Positions 17,056 through 25,340 are shown, numbered from the stretch's first letter. The stretch is 64,000 nt of DNA from Geodermatophilus obscurus DSM 43160 (GCF_000025345.1 NC_013757.1:744001-808000); one strand, 5' to 3'. Program-made: numbers and translations. The notes: a model not told the origin generated them from the sequence alone.

Positions 17056-18264
17056 TCAGGGCGCCAGGAGGGTGCGCCATCCGTCGGGAGGTGGTTGACC
17101 CGGCGACAGTGTCCGCAGCCGGGCGAGCGTGGTCGGGTCCTGGGCTTCCAGCCAGGCGACGAGTTGGCGGAAGGACACCAGGCGGACGTCAGGCTGTTCG
17201 GCGATCTGGCGTAGGGCCTCCTCGAGCGCGTCCATGTAGATGCCGCCGTTCCACTGCTCGAAGTGGTTGCCGATGAACAGTGGCGCCCGGTTGGTGGTGT
17301 AGGCGCGTTGGAAGCCCGCGAGGTAGGCGTCGCGGGCCTGGGCTCGCCAGGTGGGGTACATGCCCGGGTCGCCGTCGGTATCGCCGTTGGTCTGCTTGTA
17401 CATGATGTTGTAGTCCATTGCCAGGGCGTGGCGGGCCTTACCGGCGGGGGCGGCGGGGAACGGCACAGCCTGCAGTGGGAAGTTCCACAGGCCCGACCGC
17501 TGGTCGGGCCAGACCTGCACTCCACCGGGTGAGCTGGCGTCGTACTTCCAGCCCAGCGCAGCGGCGGTGGGCAGCAGCCCCTCCTGGCCCTGCAGGCAGG
17601 GAGTGCGGCCGCCGATGAGCTCGCGCTCGTAGTCGAAGGGGAGCGGCGCCACGTCGGGTCGGCCGGTCAGCCCGGTGGTGGTCTTCCAGGTCTGCACGAA
17701 CCGCTTGGCCTGGGCGATCTCGTCGGCCCAGTCGGCCGGCGTCCACAGCGAGACCCCGTTGTCCCCGCAGAAGTGCCCGTTGAAGTGGGTGCCGATCTCG
17801 TGGCCGTCCAGCCAGGCGGCGCGGACCTCGCTCATGGTGGCGACGACCTCGGCGGTGGACAGGAAGGTGATGTCCGAGGCGCCCACCGGGTGCCGTGGCG
17901 GGGCGTACTGCATCCGGTGTTCGTCCGGCAGGGCGTAGATGCCGCTGAGGAAGAAGGTCATCGCCGCGCCGTACTCGGCCGCCAGCGAGCGGAACCGGGG
18001 GAACAGTCCGGTCTCCAGGTTGGCGGCTCCGTCCCAGGAGAAGACGACGAACTGCGGCGGCGTCTGTCCTGGCTCCAGCCGCTCGGGCACTGGCTGGTGC
18101 GGCTGAGGACCTGTGTCGGCGGTCGACCCGTCGCCGATGAGCCGCCCGGTTCTGTCACTGCTCTCAGCAGCAGGGTCGTCCCTGGTCAAGCCACGACCCA
18201 CCCCGGCCCCCAGCAGTGCTACCGCCCCAGCTCCCAGGAAATCCCGCCGCGACCAGCCGCCCAT
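17056..18264 (-). CDS. Tat-exported polysaccharide deacetylase-like protein
   Basis: 402 residues. The N-terminus is a twin-arginine signal (WSRRDFLGAGAVALLGAG). The mature part begins the catalytic fold with QFVVFSWDGAANLETGLF, where the usual T-F-D-D-G of NodB-type deacetylases is S-W-D-G. The metal-site segment DGHEIGTHFNGHF follows near residue 155. The family removes acyl groups from cell-wall or exopolysaccharide sugars outside the cell. Replacement of the first Asp pair is seen in fungal and actinobacterial relatives, so activity is likely but unproven. Monocistronic, transcribed away from the secreted protein at 18801. Confidence 0.75.
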   Translation of the reverse strand: MGGWSRRDFLGAGAVALLGAGVGRGLTRDDPAAESSDRTGRLIGDGSTADTGPQPHQPVPERLEPGQTPPQFVVFSWDGAANLETGLFPRFRSLAAEYGAAMTFFLSGIYALPDEHRMQYAPPRHPVGASDITFLSTAEVVATMSEVRAAWLDGHEIGTHFNGHFCGDNGVSLWTPADWADEIAQAKRFVQTWKTTTGLTGRPDVAPLPFDYERELIGGRTPCLQGQEGLLPTAAALGWKYDASSPGGVQVWPDQRSGLWNFPLQAVPFPAAPAGKARHALAMDYNIMYKQTNGDTDGDPGMYPTWRAQARDAYLAGFQRAYTTNRAPLFIGNHFEQWNGGIYMDALEEALRQIAEQPDVRLVSFRQLVAWLEAQDPTTLARLRTLSPGQPPPDGWRTLLAP

Positions 18265-18370
18265 GTGGTCGAGCTCCTTCCTCTTGACATCGTGTACGGC
18301 AGGTCGACCGCGACCGCCACCATCAGCGCGGCCAGCTGCTCGTGGACGCAGCGGTCGCCCGGCCCATCGT

Positions 18371-18487
18371 TCACGCGCTCGGAGGATCAGCCGGTGGTGA
18401 CACGCCGAGCATCTGGCCGCCCGTCCGCGAACCCAGCTTGTGGTAGCTCTCGTAGCACTGGATGTGCTTGGCCTTACGGAGCTTCAT
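18371..18487 (-). CDS. 38-residue protein under operator-like motif 2
   Basis: ATG at 18487 with AAGGGG immediately upstream, stop at 18371. The sequence is strongly protein-like: KLRKAKHIQCYESYHKLGSR, then TGGQMLGV. The operator-like motif sits 37 bp before the start, the same arrangement as at 22772. Probably a small basic phage-type regulator or nucleic-acid binder; no family recognised. Confidence 0.5.
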   Translation of the reverse strand: MKLRKAKHIQCYESYHKLGSRTGGQMLGVSPPADPPSA

Positions 18488-18523
18488 ACCCCTTCGGTCT
18501 AGTCGACCGAGAGGGCGGATCAG

Positions 18524-18538
18524 TAGGTCATTTGGACC
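18524..18538 (-). promoter_or_regulatory. operator-like motif, copy 2
   Basis: TAGGTCATTTGGACC, 37 bp upstream of the 38-residue gene. It contains the half-sites GGTC and GACC. Confidence 0.45.
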
Positions 18539-18800
18539 ATTTACGAGTTCCGACGCGGGGCATCGAAGCCGACTAACAGCTAACGGTCAGCCTCTTCACA
18601 GTCGGTAGGTGTAGCCGATCCGGCGCACCAGAACGGACGCGACCCTGCAATGGGCATTGCGGCGGGGGCGGAGTAAGAGTCCGGCAAGGACAGGTAAGGG
18701 GTTCGCTAAGAATGGGTTATCGCTGGTTGCCTATGCGCCATTCCGGCCTCATCCTCACATGGAACAGGTTCTAGCCTCCTACGAGTGAACGGGAGAAGTC

Positions 18801-19289
18801 ATGAGGCTCCTTCACCGCGCTGCCGTCGTTGGTCTTGTCGCAGCGATGACTACGGGGCTGTTCGTCGGCAGTTCCGGTCCTGCCCAGGCAGGCGCCTCCG
18901 GGGTGGACTGCCGGGGCAGCTTTACCCTTCCCGTTGTCAACGTGGATGTCCCAAAATCCTGCTTGCAGGTCGACATCGCCGGCGATGGTTTGACGATCGA
19001 CTTCGTGCCCAGCATGAAGGAGGGGGAGAACACGACCGCCAAGTTGGTCAGCCGTGAGCCGCTCTGCCACACCCGCATCGACATGCTGTTCTACGACCTC
19101 AACCGGCAGAGATACCACACCTTCTACGGAGACGTTCAGTCCGGGTGCAACGTGACGGGAGTCGAGACCTGGGATCACCAGACCCCGGACCAGTTCCAGG
19201 CTCGGCCGGGATTCGTCTGCGTGAAGCTCCTGGAGGGCACGAAGGGCCAGGAGGACGACCTGAAAGAGTGCTTCGGCATTCACGCCTGA
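18801..19289 (+). CDS. secreted protein, unknown
   Basis: 162 residues with a clear Sec signal peptide (RLLHRAAVVGLVAAMTTGLF ... GPAQA, cleavage near residue 31). The mature part has six or seven cysteines, likely several disulphides, and beta-like segments. No catalytic motif. Preceded by a ribosome-binding site (GGGAGAAG) and closed by a strong terminator, so it is a single-gene unit. Confidence 0.75.
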   Translation: MRLLHRAAVVGLVAAMTTGLFVGSSGPAQAGASGVDCRGSFTLPVVNVDVPKSCLQVDIAGDGLTIDFVPSMKEGENTTAKLVSREPLCHTRIDMLFYDLNRQRYHTFYGDVQSGCNVTGVETWDHQTPDQFQARPGFVCVKLLEGTKGQEDDLKECFGIHA

Positions 19290-19302
19290 CCACAATCAAG
19301 AC

Positions 19303-19337
19303 GGCCCCGGTCCTCCTTGGAGTGGAGGACCGGGGCC
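19303..19337 (+). terminator. hairpin terminator
   Basis: A perfect 14-bp stem GGCCCCGGTCCTCC with a 7-nt loop, 13 bp past the secreted-protein stop. Confidence 0.85.
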
Positions 19338-19408
19338 GACGGCCGTTCTGAGTCATTGGCCGAGGGTGCTGACGGCTGGGCGTCGGAGAGGCGTCGTACG
19401 GTCCCACC

Positions 19409-19681
19409 GTGCCTGTGACCGAACACATGTCCGAAGAGCTGTGGCAGCGCCAACTGGCCGAGGTCAAGATCCCGAAGGATCCTCCAGTGTCGGTCGAGGT
19501 TCAGTGCTCCCACCCTGGCGCTACCCGCGGGGGTCTGCTGTACGGGTGGTCGAGGGACTGGCATCACGGGCAGTGGATGGGCCTGTGCTGGTTCGAGCGG
19601 GAGTACGCGCCTGGCTTCTGGGTGGCTGGCGGGCACTGGCTGTTCGCTCACCAGATCACACCGAGGAGCCGGGAGGGCTGA
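19409..19681 (+). CDS. Trp-rich small hypothetical protein
   Basis: 90 residues from the GTG at 19409 (ATG at 19427 also possible). Aromatic-rich: GLLYGWSRDWHHGQWMGLCW, then APGFWVAGGHWLFAHQITPR. It looks like a compact beta protein of phage or element origin. No neighbours in an operon; the terminator at 19303 insulates it. Confidence 0.55.
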   Translation: MPVTEHMSEELWQRQLAEVKIPKDPPVSVEVQCSHPGATRGGLLYGWSRDWHHGQWMGLCWFEREYAPGFWVAGGHWLFAHQITPRSREG

Positions 19682-19836
19682 AGCCCATATGCCTTCCGGG
19701 CTCCAATTTGGTTGACAGCGGCTGCAGGCTGCCGCTGGGGCCTATGGCGATCGGGTACGCGGGCGTGCTTGAACGGGCACGCTGCTAGCTGTATAGGCGC
19801 TACCCTCCGCTCCCCTGGCAGTGCAGGCGACAGGAC

Positions 19837-20136
19837 ATGCTCATGAGCCATGCGGGTAAAGCAGGTAAGAAGACCGCTCGGAGCCCTCATCCGCCGTGGT
19901 CGGATGAGGAGAAGCGGGCAGCCGAACAAGCCGTCAAGAAAGCTAAAAGGGAAGCGGCCGTCGCGAAAGCGGAAGTGTGTTTCCGCCTCTTAGTTGATGC
20001 TCTGGGGGAGCTTCGGGATTTGTCCAAGCCTTCGGCTGATGCTGAAATGCCGTACTTCCTTTTCCGCGAGGAAGTACAGGACATTCGACGCCAGTTCACA
20101 ATTTATGTCGAGCTGAACCCCAGCACAGGGAGTTAG
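19837..20136 (+). CDS. helical basic protein
   Basis: 99 residues from the ATG at 19837 or 19843. A Lys/Ala-rich coiled segment (EEKRAAEQAVKKAKREAAVA) is followed by a more globular helix pair. It is 5 bp upstream of the membrane protein gene and so likely co-transcribed with it. No known family. Confidence 0.55.
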   Translation: MLMSHAGKAGKKTARSPHPPWSDEEKRAAEQAVKKAKREAAVAKAEVCFRLLVDALGELRDLSKPSADAEMPYFLFREEVQDIRRQFTIYVELNPSTGS

Positions 20137-20141
20137 CGGAA

Positions 20142-21281
20142 ATGCCCAGCCTTGGATGGCTGACACGCCTCGTTATCCCAGCCAGAGCAATACGGGCTGC
20201 CAGCGCGAGCAAGACCGCTAGTGACGAATCTCCGGCGAGCACACCGGCGGCGAGCACACCGGCGGCGAGCGCACCTACCCCTCCGGGTATCGACCCGTCA
20301 GCCGATCTAGAGCAGTTGCGGGAGGGCTTGCAGGGGATCCGCGACAACCTCAAGGGGTACGCAGCCGGTCTTGGAGCTGTTGCGACGGTGGTCTTCGCCG
20401 GCGTCAGTTTCGCGACCATAGACGCGCTGTTCCCCGTCCGAAGAGACGCGTCTGGGTACTGGCTGGCCGGGTTCGCAATTGCCCTCGCGCTACTTGGTGT
20501 CGGCGGGCTGGTCTGGTTGACGAGCGCCTTCTTCACTGCCCAGCGGAGGATCGTTTTCGCGCCATCCGCTGTCAGCTTCCCCCACGACAGGCCGCACGCG
20601 AGAGATAATGTTCCGAACGGACTGCGCAAGAAAAAAGAATTACCGTCTGTCAAGGCGATACTGGAGGAGCATGCGGCCGAGGAAGGCATGCCCTCGGCGC
20701 TCACGCTGGAACTGAGGGCGCTGCGACTCGCGCGCGTGGCGCGGAGACTGGCCCTCGTAGAAGGCGAGACAGCCCAAGACGAAGGGTTAGTCAAGAAGGC
20801 AGCCGCATTGGCGGGCCAAGAAGCTGACCGCCTCAATACGGTCTTAGCCACGGCGGATCTGCGGGCGTCGCTCACTGTTCTCGAAATTCGCGCTCGTCGG
20901 GTCTTTGGTCGGGTGACAAAGTTGACGCTCGCCGCAACGGTGACCGGCGTCATTGGAGTGGTTGTCCTCGCGAACTATGCGCAGGGCGAGCGGGAGTTGA
21001 TCGCTCTACGAGACGCCTGCGTCAAGGCTGAGACAGCTGGTGCCACTAACGCTTGTGACGTAGTAGGTGGCGAGAACGACGCATCAGATTCGTCGCCGAG
21101 CCCCGATACGGACCTGATGAATCGGCTGACGACTTGCGCGGAAGAAGCCAATACGCAGTTGAACGCTGCAGCAGGTGCTGGAGGACCGGCCGTTCCAGCT
21201 GCCCTGCGCGATCAGGCCATCGCGACGTGTGCGGGAATGCCCGCGCCAGCCGCCGCCACTGCAGCTGCTGGCAGTCCATAG
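20142..21281 (+). CDS. membrane protein with cytoplasmic helical domain
   Basis: 379 residues. After a Ser/Ala/Pro-rich N-terminus with a tandem A-S-T-P-A repeat come two helices (residues ~77-97 and ~107-130, GYWLAGFAIALALLGVGGLV). A ~130-residue charged helical region follows (LTLELRALRLARVARRLALV), then a third helix (ATVTGVIGVVVLANYA) and a short exterior tail with four Cys. Two helices, a helical cytoplasmic domain and a further helix is a layout seen in some membrane-anchored defence proteins, but nothing here specifies a function. Lower GC than core genes. Confidence 0.65.
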   Translation: MPSLGWLTRLVIPARAIRAASASKTASDESPASTPAASTPAASAPTPPGIDPSADLEQLREGLQGIRDNLKGYAAGLGAVATVVFAGVSFATIDALFPVRRDASGYWLAGFAIALALLGVGGLVWLTSAFFTAQRRIVFAPSAVSFPHDRPHARDNVPNGLRKKKELPSVKAILEEHAAEEGMPSALTLELRALRLARVARRLALVEGETAQDEGLVKKAAALAGQEADRLNTVLATADLRASLTVLEIRARRVFGRVTKLTLAATVTGVIGVVVLANYAQGERELIALRDACVKAETAGATNACDVVGGENDASDSSPSPDTDLMNRLTTCAEEANTQLNAAAGAGGPAVPAALRDQAIATCAGMPAPAAATAAAGSP

Positions 21282-21290
21282 GGCTGCCAG

Positions 21291-21860
21291 TCAACTCGCT
21301 AGCTGGGCGTCGATCGCGAGCATGTTCGTGGTCACCAGCTGCTTCCACACGGCCTCTTGGGCGGGAGTGAGGTTGAGGCCCTGCTTGATTCCCTGCAGCG
21401 CGATGGCGAACTGGGCGCCGATCATCTCGCTGAGGCGGATCTGACGCTCCTGCACGCCGGCGTCCAGGGCCATCTTGGAGTGCTTAGCCGAGCGGTCGAC
21501 CCAGTCGCCGTAGGCCTGCTGCCAGAGTCCCATCTGGTTGAAGGCTGCCTCACGGTCCTCGGCGGACTCGGCCTCGAGGATCTGGACGTTCAGGTCGGCA
21601 AGGCGGGCTTGGACGTACTGGACCGCGCCCCAGTCACAGCGGATGGCCTTCAGCAGCACCTCGGAGGGTTCGGCGTCGGCCTCAGTCGCCATGGCCATGA
21701 CCTGAGCGCGGGCCGCGGCCTTGTTGCCGTTGGTCGTCGCGCCGGAGTGCTTGAAGCAACTGCCGTAGCCGAGGTGGTCAGTGCGGAAGCCAGCAGGATT
21801 GCGGCACTTCCCGCCGCTCTGGGTCTTCGCCCCGCATTTGTCGCCGTCAGCCATCGTCAA
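21291..21860 (-). CDS. phage terminase small-subunit-like protein
   Basis: 189 residues. The N-terminus carries a zinc-like motif, C-G-A-K-T-Q-S-G-G-K-C-R-N-P-A-G...C-F-K-H-S-G-A-T-T-N-G-N-K. This is typical of the C...C...C-x2-H-G-(G/A)-x-T start of terminase small subunits and related proteins in actinophages. The rest is helical with a Trp/Gln-rich middle. In phages it would recognise DNA for packaging. No large terminase subunit, portal or capsid gene is nearby, so it is an orphan. Confidence 0.65.
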   Translation of the reverse strand: MTMADGDKCGAKTQSGGKCRNPAGFRTDHLGYGSCFKHSGATTNGNKAAARAQVMAMATEADAEPSEVLLKAIRCDWGAVQYVQARLADLNVQILEAESAEDREAAFNQMGLWQQAYGDWVDRSAKHSKMALDAGVQERQIRLSEMIGAQFAIALQGIKQGLNLTPAQEAVWKQLVTTNMLAIDAQLAS

Positions 21861-22009
21861 GTGTCCTCACCGTCAAGCCTAATGCTCACAGCGAGGTCAT
21901 CTCGTCAACTGCTGCGCGTTTCGTCGTCTATGAGACTTCTGCGATGCCGATGCCGCAGTCATCCCCACGGCTGCAGTACGTGAGGCGCCGGAACCTCTGG
22001 ATCTCCGGT

Positions 22010-22402
22010 TCAGGCTGACCAAAAGGCGTCGTAAGCCTCGGCATCGGTGTGGCCTTCCCAGACCTCGACCAAGCGTCCCTCGCGCACGTGTCCGATGAGA
22101 GCCAGACGAGCATTCAGTGAGCGCCCGGCCCGCTCGCCATGCTCGACATGGAGTCCGACCACGTGGTCCTCACCCGCTACGACATCGTGCAACTCTGACC
22201 GGAAGGTGCCATCGGTCAACGACGCGAGCCTGCCGAAGAGGCCCAACACCTCGTCGATGCCCTTGTACTCGCCCGTGAGGGCGTTGCGCCCCGGCACGTG
22301 CCACACGTTGTCCGGATGAACGAGTTGCCGAAGCCGCTCCACATCACCCTCGGCCGCAGCCGCATAAAGATCACGCAGCATGGTTTCGTTCCGGTGCGGC
22401 AT
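22010..22402 (-). CDS. SnoaL-like (NTF2 fold) protein
   Basis: 130 residues. The pattern fits the SnoaL/ketosteroid-isomerase-like fold: LRDLYAAAAEGDVERLRQLV, then H-P-D-N-V-W-H-V-P-G-R-N at the pocket, KGIDEVLGLFGRLASLT, and the closing strand G-R-L-V-E-V-W-E-G-H-T-D-A-E-A-Y-D-A-F-W. The family includes isomerases, cyclases and many proteins of unknown ligand. It is probably cargo rather than part of the phage-type backbone. Confidence 0.8.
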   Translation of the reverse strand: MPHRNETMLRDLYAAAAEGDVERLRQLVHPDNVWHVPGRNALTGEYKGIDEVLGLFGRLASLTDGTFRSELHDVVAGEDHVVGLHVEHGERAGRSLNARLALIGHVREGRLVEVWEGHTDAEAYDAFWSA

Positions 22403-22532
22403 GACGCCCTCCTACCGGCCGGTGTCGCAGCGACAGCTGAGCGCTTTGATTCTTCTCCTGCGCCCATGCCCGAGCAAGGCGGGGACTCGGCTTGAACGTC
22501 GAGGGGACCGGTGTAGTCCTGGGCGTCGGCGC

Positions 22533-22772
22533 TCACTTCTCGACCGCCTGGACGATGCACATGGCCTGGTAGACCACGCAGATGCGCTCATGGGCAGCCA
22601 CCGTGAGGTCGAGCATCATGTGGCGGGATCGCCAGCTCATGTCCGGGGCGTAGTGCGCGTAGTACGTCTCGCCACAGAGGCGACAGAGGACGACGAAGCA
22701 GCCATGCCTGTTGTGGTGCTCCGCATGCTGGATGGAACTCTCGAACGTCTTCGGTGCAATGGGTGAACTCAC
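22533..22772 (-). CDS. small zinc-type protein divergent from lsr2
   Basis: 79 residues from a GTG at 22772. It has the set C-R-L-C-G...H-Y...H...H-E-R-I-C, suitable for one zinc ion. It is transcribed divergently from lsr2, and the palindromic motif at 22813-22826 lies between the two starts. Probably belongs to the phage-type gene set. Confidence 0.5.
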   Translation of the reverse strand: MSSPIAPKTFESSIQHAEHHNRHGCFVVLCRLCGETYYAHYAPDMSWRSRHMMLDLTVAAHERICVVYQAMCIVQAVEK

Positions 22773-22812
22773 TGCAGTTGCAGGTTAGTTCCGGCCACCC
22801 CGGTTGGGTCAA

Positions 22813-22826
22813 TAGGTCGTTCGACC
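22813..22826. promoter_or_regulatory. operator-like motif, copy 3 (palindromic)
   Basis: TAGGTCGTTCGACC contains the perfect palindrome GGTCGTTCGACC apart from its 2-bp centre. It is placed 40 bp from the GTG at 22772 and 42 bp from the lsr2 ATG, so it could control both. Confidence 0.5.
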
Positions 22827-22868
22827 GACTCACTTGACTTCTTGGCCTGTACGCGGAAGATGTTGGCC

Positions 22869-23198
22869 ATGGCAACGAAGACAAACGTCATGCTGGTGGA
22901 CGACCTGAGCGACGAGCCCGCGGACACCACCGTGGCCTTCGGTCTTGACGGCCGGGACTACGAAATCGACCCCACCGACGCCAATGCGTCCGAGCTGCGC
23001 GAGACGCTTCGCAAGTACGTCGACGCGGCCCGGAAGACAGGTTCCAGCAAGACGGGCCGCGCCTCCGCGCGCCGTACCTTCACCGATACCGACCCCAGAG
23101 CCGTCCGGGCTTGGGCAGCTGCGAACGGTCGCGAGGTCTCATCGCGTGGTCGCATCCCCGCTGAGGTGGTGGAGGCGTACCGCGCCGCCGGCAACTAG
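22869..23198 (+). CDS. lsr2: Lsr2-family nucleoid protein (xenogeneic silencer)
   Basis: 109 residues from the ATG at 22869. The N-terminal dimerisation/oligomerisation domain contains VMLVDDLSDEPADTTVAFGL and D-G-R-D-Y-E-I-D. A Lys/Arg-rich linker leads to the C-terminal DNA-binding domain (DPRAVRAWAAANGREVSSRG, then RIPAEVVEAYRAAG) with the R-G-R tripeptide. Lsr2 coats AT-rich DNA and silences acquired genes. A copy inside an acquired region may silence the element itself or act as a stealth factor. A palindromic motif lies upstream and a terminator downstream. Confidence 0.92.
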   Translation: MATKTNVMLVDDLSDEPADTTVAFGLDGRDYEIDPTDANASELRETLRKYVDAARKTGSSKTGRASARRTFTDTDPRAVRAWAAANGREVSSRGRIPAEVVEAYRAAGN

Positions 23199-23207
23199 CC
23201 CTCAGAC

Positions 23208-23248
23208 GGCCCCGTTTCGTTGGTGACAGAACCTGGCGAAGCGGGGCC
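23208..23248 (+). terminator. hairpin terminator after lsr2
   Basis: Stem GGCCCCG with CGGGGCC, continued by TTTCG/CGAA pairing with one mismatch, about 10 bp past the stop. Confidence 0.65.
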
Positions 23249-23273
23249 CTTGCTCCCGTCGAGGTGTCGGGGC

Positions 23274-24674
23274 TTAGGTCTGACTGGGGGAGTCGGCTGC
23301 TGAAGAGTTGCCGAGAAGGAGAATGTCCTCGTCAAGGGTCTTATCGGTCTTCACATGCCCATTGCCGAAGCTCTTAAGAACCGTCGACGACCCGCCGGGG
23401 AGTCTGTCCGCATAGAACAGTTCGTGGAAGTTGCATACGTCACAGTGCTGTAGGACGACGAAAGGCGTTAAGTCAACGGGAGTATCGCCGTTCACCAGCA
23501 TGTAGAACCGGCCATCGGCGAGAGGCTCTTGAAAGCTCAGTCGCCGGCGCTCGAACTCGGGGTGATCACCCATAGCGGCTGCCACTGATACGTCGAAGCG
23601 CTGTTCACGCACCAGGTAGGAGCTGGACCTGGTGACGAACCAAGGCACTTCAGCGAGGAACGTGGCCTGCGTGAGCGCTGACTCCAGCACGGGCAGGAGG
23701 CGCGCAAGGCGCTGTGCGGCGTCAACCTCCGTTCGTGGGGGCGAGCCGTGCGCCCACTTGTTGCGCTCTTGGGTCAGGGCGTCCAGCTGCTCGAGGAGGC
23801 TGCGCTCGTTCTTACGGGGCCTGCGTGTCACCATGGCCAGTCCAGCTGGCGCCGATTCTGTGTCGGCCGCCGCCTTGGCAGCTCGTCGAGCAACTCGCTG
23901 CCAAGAACCTTGAGTTACGCCCCGCTCGTACGCCGTGCGCAGCACCGTCAGTTCGTCAGAGTTGTCGCCCACAAATCGAAGCCAAGCTGCGGCGCTCGCT
24001 CCGACGGTGATGGTCAGCGCATCGGCGGCGTCGAGAAGAGCTTCGTACTGGTCCTTCGGCGTTGGTGCTGCCTGCAGCCCGCGGACTGCGCGCGCGACGG
24101 GGTACTGCAGGGCTCGAGCTGCGCGCAGGACAGGCGAAGTGGCAATGGCGTCGTCGGCCAGCGGCGTTGCCAAGGTCGGCGCGGGACGCTCGGCCGCGCT
24201 CGTTGACCTCGGTTCTGCGCGGGGAGTCGAGGCAGCTACACGCGGCTGCGCGGGCGTCGATGGGGTCAACGAGGGATTCGTTGAGCCTGCGGCAGCATCT
24301 AGCTTCGACTGCTCGAGGATGCTTGCGGCGTCCTTGCTGTCGCCGGTGGCAGCGCGCAGCGGCTCACGCGCTCGTTGTCGGCGGCGCCACACCAGGCGCC
24401 TGACCTTCAGCCGGGCAACAGCCGGGAGCAGCGCGAAAAGCCCCGTCATGACCAGCGTGGCGAGCACGACATTGAGCCACTTCGGCAACGGGCTCGGTTG
24501 CGTCGAAGTGATGAACGTTGCCAACGAGAACGCGACGACCGCGAGCGTCCACCACGCCAACGGGTCCCGGTACGGCGGCGCGTCATAGAGGCGCGCGAGC
24601 ACGGCATTGGGGCGTCGTGGGTGAGGCGGCGGCGGCCCGCTGCTTTCGGGGGATCCGGCCGTCACACCTTGCAT
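23274..24674 (-). CDS. two-helix membrane protein with HEPN-type R-x4-H motif
   Basis: 466 residues from the ATG at 24674; upstream in-frame sequence looks non-coding. Two helices (residues ~38-57 and ~67-90) precede a low-complexity linker (~110-175). A helical domain (~190-340) contains TQERNKWAHGSP, where R304-N-K-W-A-H309 is the R-x4-H signature of HEPN domains, many of which are ribonucleases. A beta-rich C-terminal domain (~345-466) carries C411-D-V-C414 and NFHELFYAD. HEPN proteins occur in toxin-antitoxin and abortive-infection systems. Here there is no partner gene. Anchoring to the membrane is the unusual part. Confidence 0.6.
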   Translation of the reverse strand: MQGVTAGSPESSGPPPPHPRRPNAVLARLYDAPPYRDPLAWWTLAVVAFSLATFITSTQPSPLPKWLNVVLATLVMTGLFALLPAVARLKVRRLVWRRRQRAREPLRAATGDSKDAASILEQSKLDAAAGSTNPSLTPSTPAQPRVAASTPRAEPRSTSAAERPAPTLATPLADDAIATSPVLRAARALQYPVARAVRGLQAAPTPKDQYEALLDAADALTITVGASAAAWLRFVGDNSDELTVLRTAYERGVTQGSWQRVARRAAKAAADTESAPAGLAMVTRRPRKNERSLLEQLDALTQERNKWAHGSPPRTEVDAAQRLARLLPVLESALTQATFLAEVPWFVTRSSSYLVREQRFDVSVAAAMGDHPEFERRRLSFQEPLADGRFYMLVNGDTPVDLTPFVVLQHCDVCNFHELFYADRLPGGSSTVLKSFGNGHVKTDKTLDEDILLLGNSSAADSPSQT

Positions 24675-24899
24675 CGTGCCGTACAGCTTGGAGACCCGTG
24701 GCTGCGGGGCGGCAAGGGCGACGCTGGCCCCTTGGTGCTGAGGGCCAGCCGAACACGGGTTTTTCGATGGGCACGGCGGCGTGTCCGCGGGCGGAGGGTT
24801 GCCCGTAATAGATGAGTCCGTGGTCGGCGAACAGTCGTCACTGAGGTACGGACATTCCTGCTGCGGTCCACCGCGGCCCCGACCGCCCGGAGGATCCCC

Positions 24900-25235
24900 G
24901 TGGCCTTCACTAGCGTGCCCGCCCAAGCCACCGTCGCTGATCTGACCTCCGCCGAGGCCTGGTACTCGACGCTGATCGGCCGCTCACCGGACAGCAGACC
25001 GATGCACGGCCTGATCGAGTGGCACCTCGGTCAACACTTCGGCGTCCAGGTGTGGGTGGACCCGGACCGCTGCGGTCGCTCATCGATTATCCTGAGCGCC
25101 GATGACCTCGACGCCGAAGCCAAGCGCCTGAGCGATGCCGGCATCGGGCACGACGGCCCGCAACAGGTCACCTCAAGCCGCGTTCTGCAGCTGAAGGACC
25201 CGGACGGAAACAGGGTGGTGCTCACCGGCGCCTAA
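24900..25235 (+). CDS. glyoxalase/bleomycin-resistance fold (VOC) protein
   Basis: 111 residues from a GTG at 24900. It shows the beta-alpha-beta-beta-beta module of the VOC superfamily: DLTSAEAWYSTLIGRSPDSR at the start, strands around W-H-L and Q-V-W-V-D, DDLDAEAKRLSDAGI, and the terminal L-K-D-P-D-G-N-R-V-V-L. The family covers metal-dependent lyases, dioxygenases and drug-binding proteins. The ligand cannot be told from sequence. Confidence 0.8.
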   Translation: MAFTSVPAQATVADLTSAEAWYSTLIGRSPDSRPMHGLIEWHLGQHFGVQVWVDPDRCGRSSIILSADDLDAEAKRLSDAGIGHDGPQQVTSSRVLQLKDPDGNRVVLTGA

Positions 25236-25340
25236 CTCCCTCATCCACTCGACCGCCCGTCGTCGAGGTCAGGTGGTTGTTCAGGGTGAGGGCGAGATGA
25301 GGGCAGCAGTGGCGAGGGTTGTGCTCCCGGGAGCGGGAGT

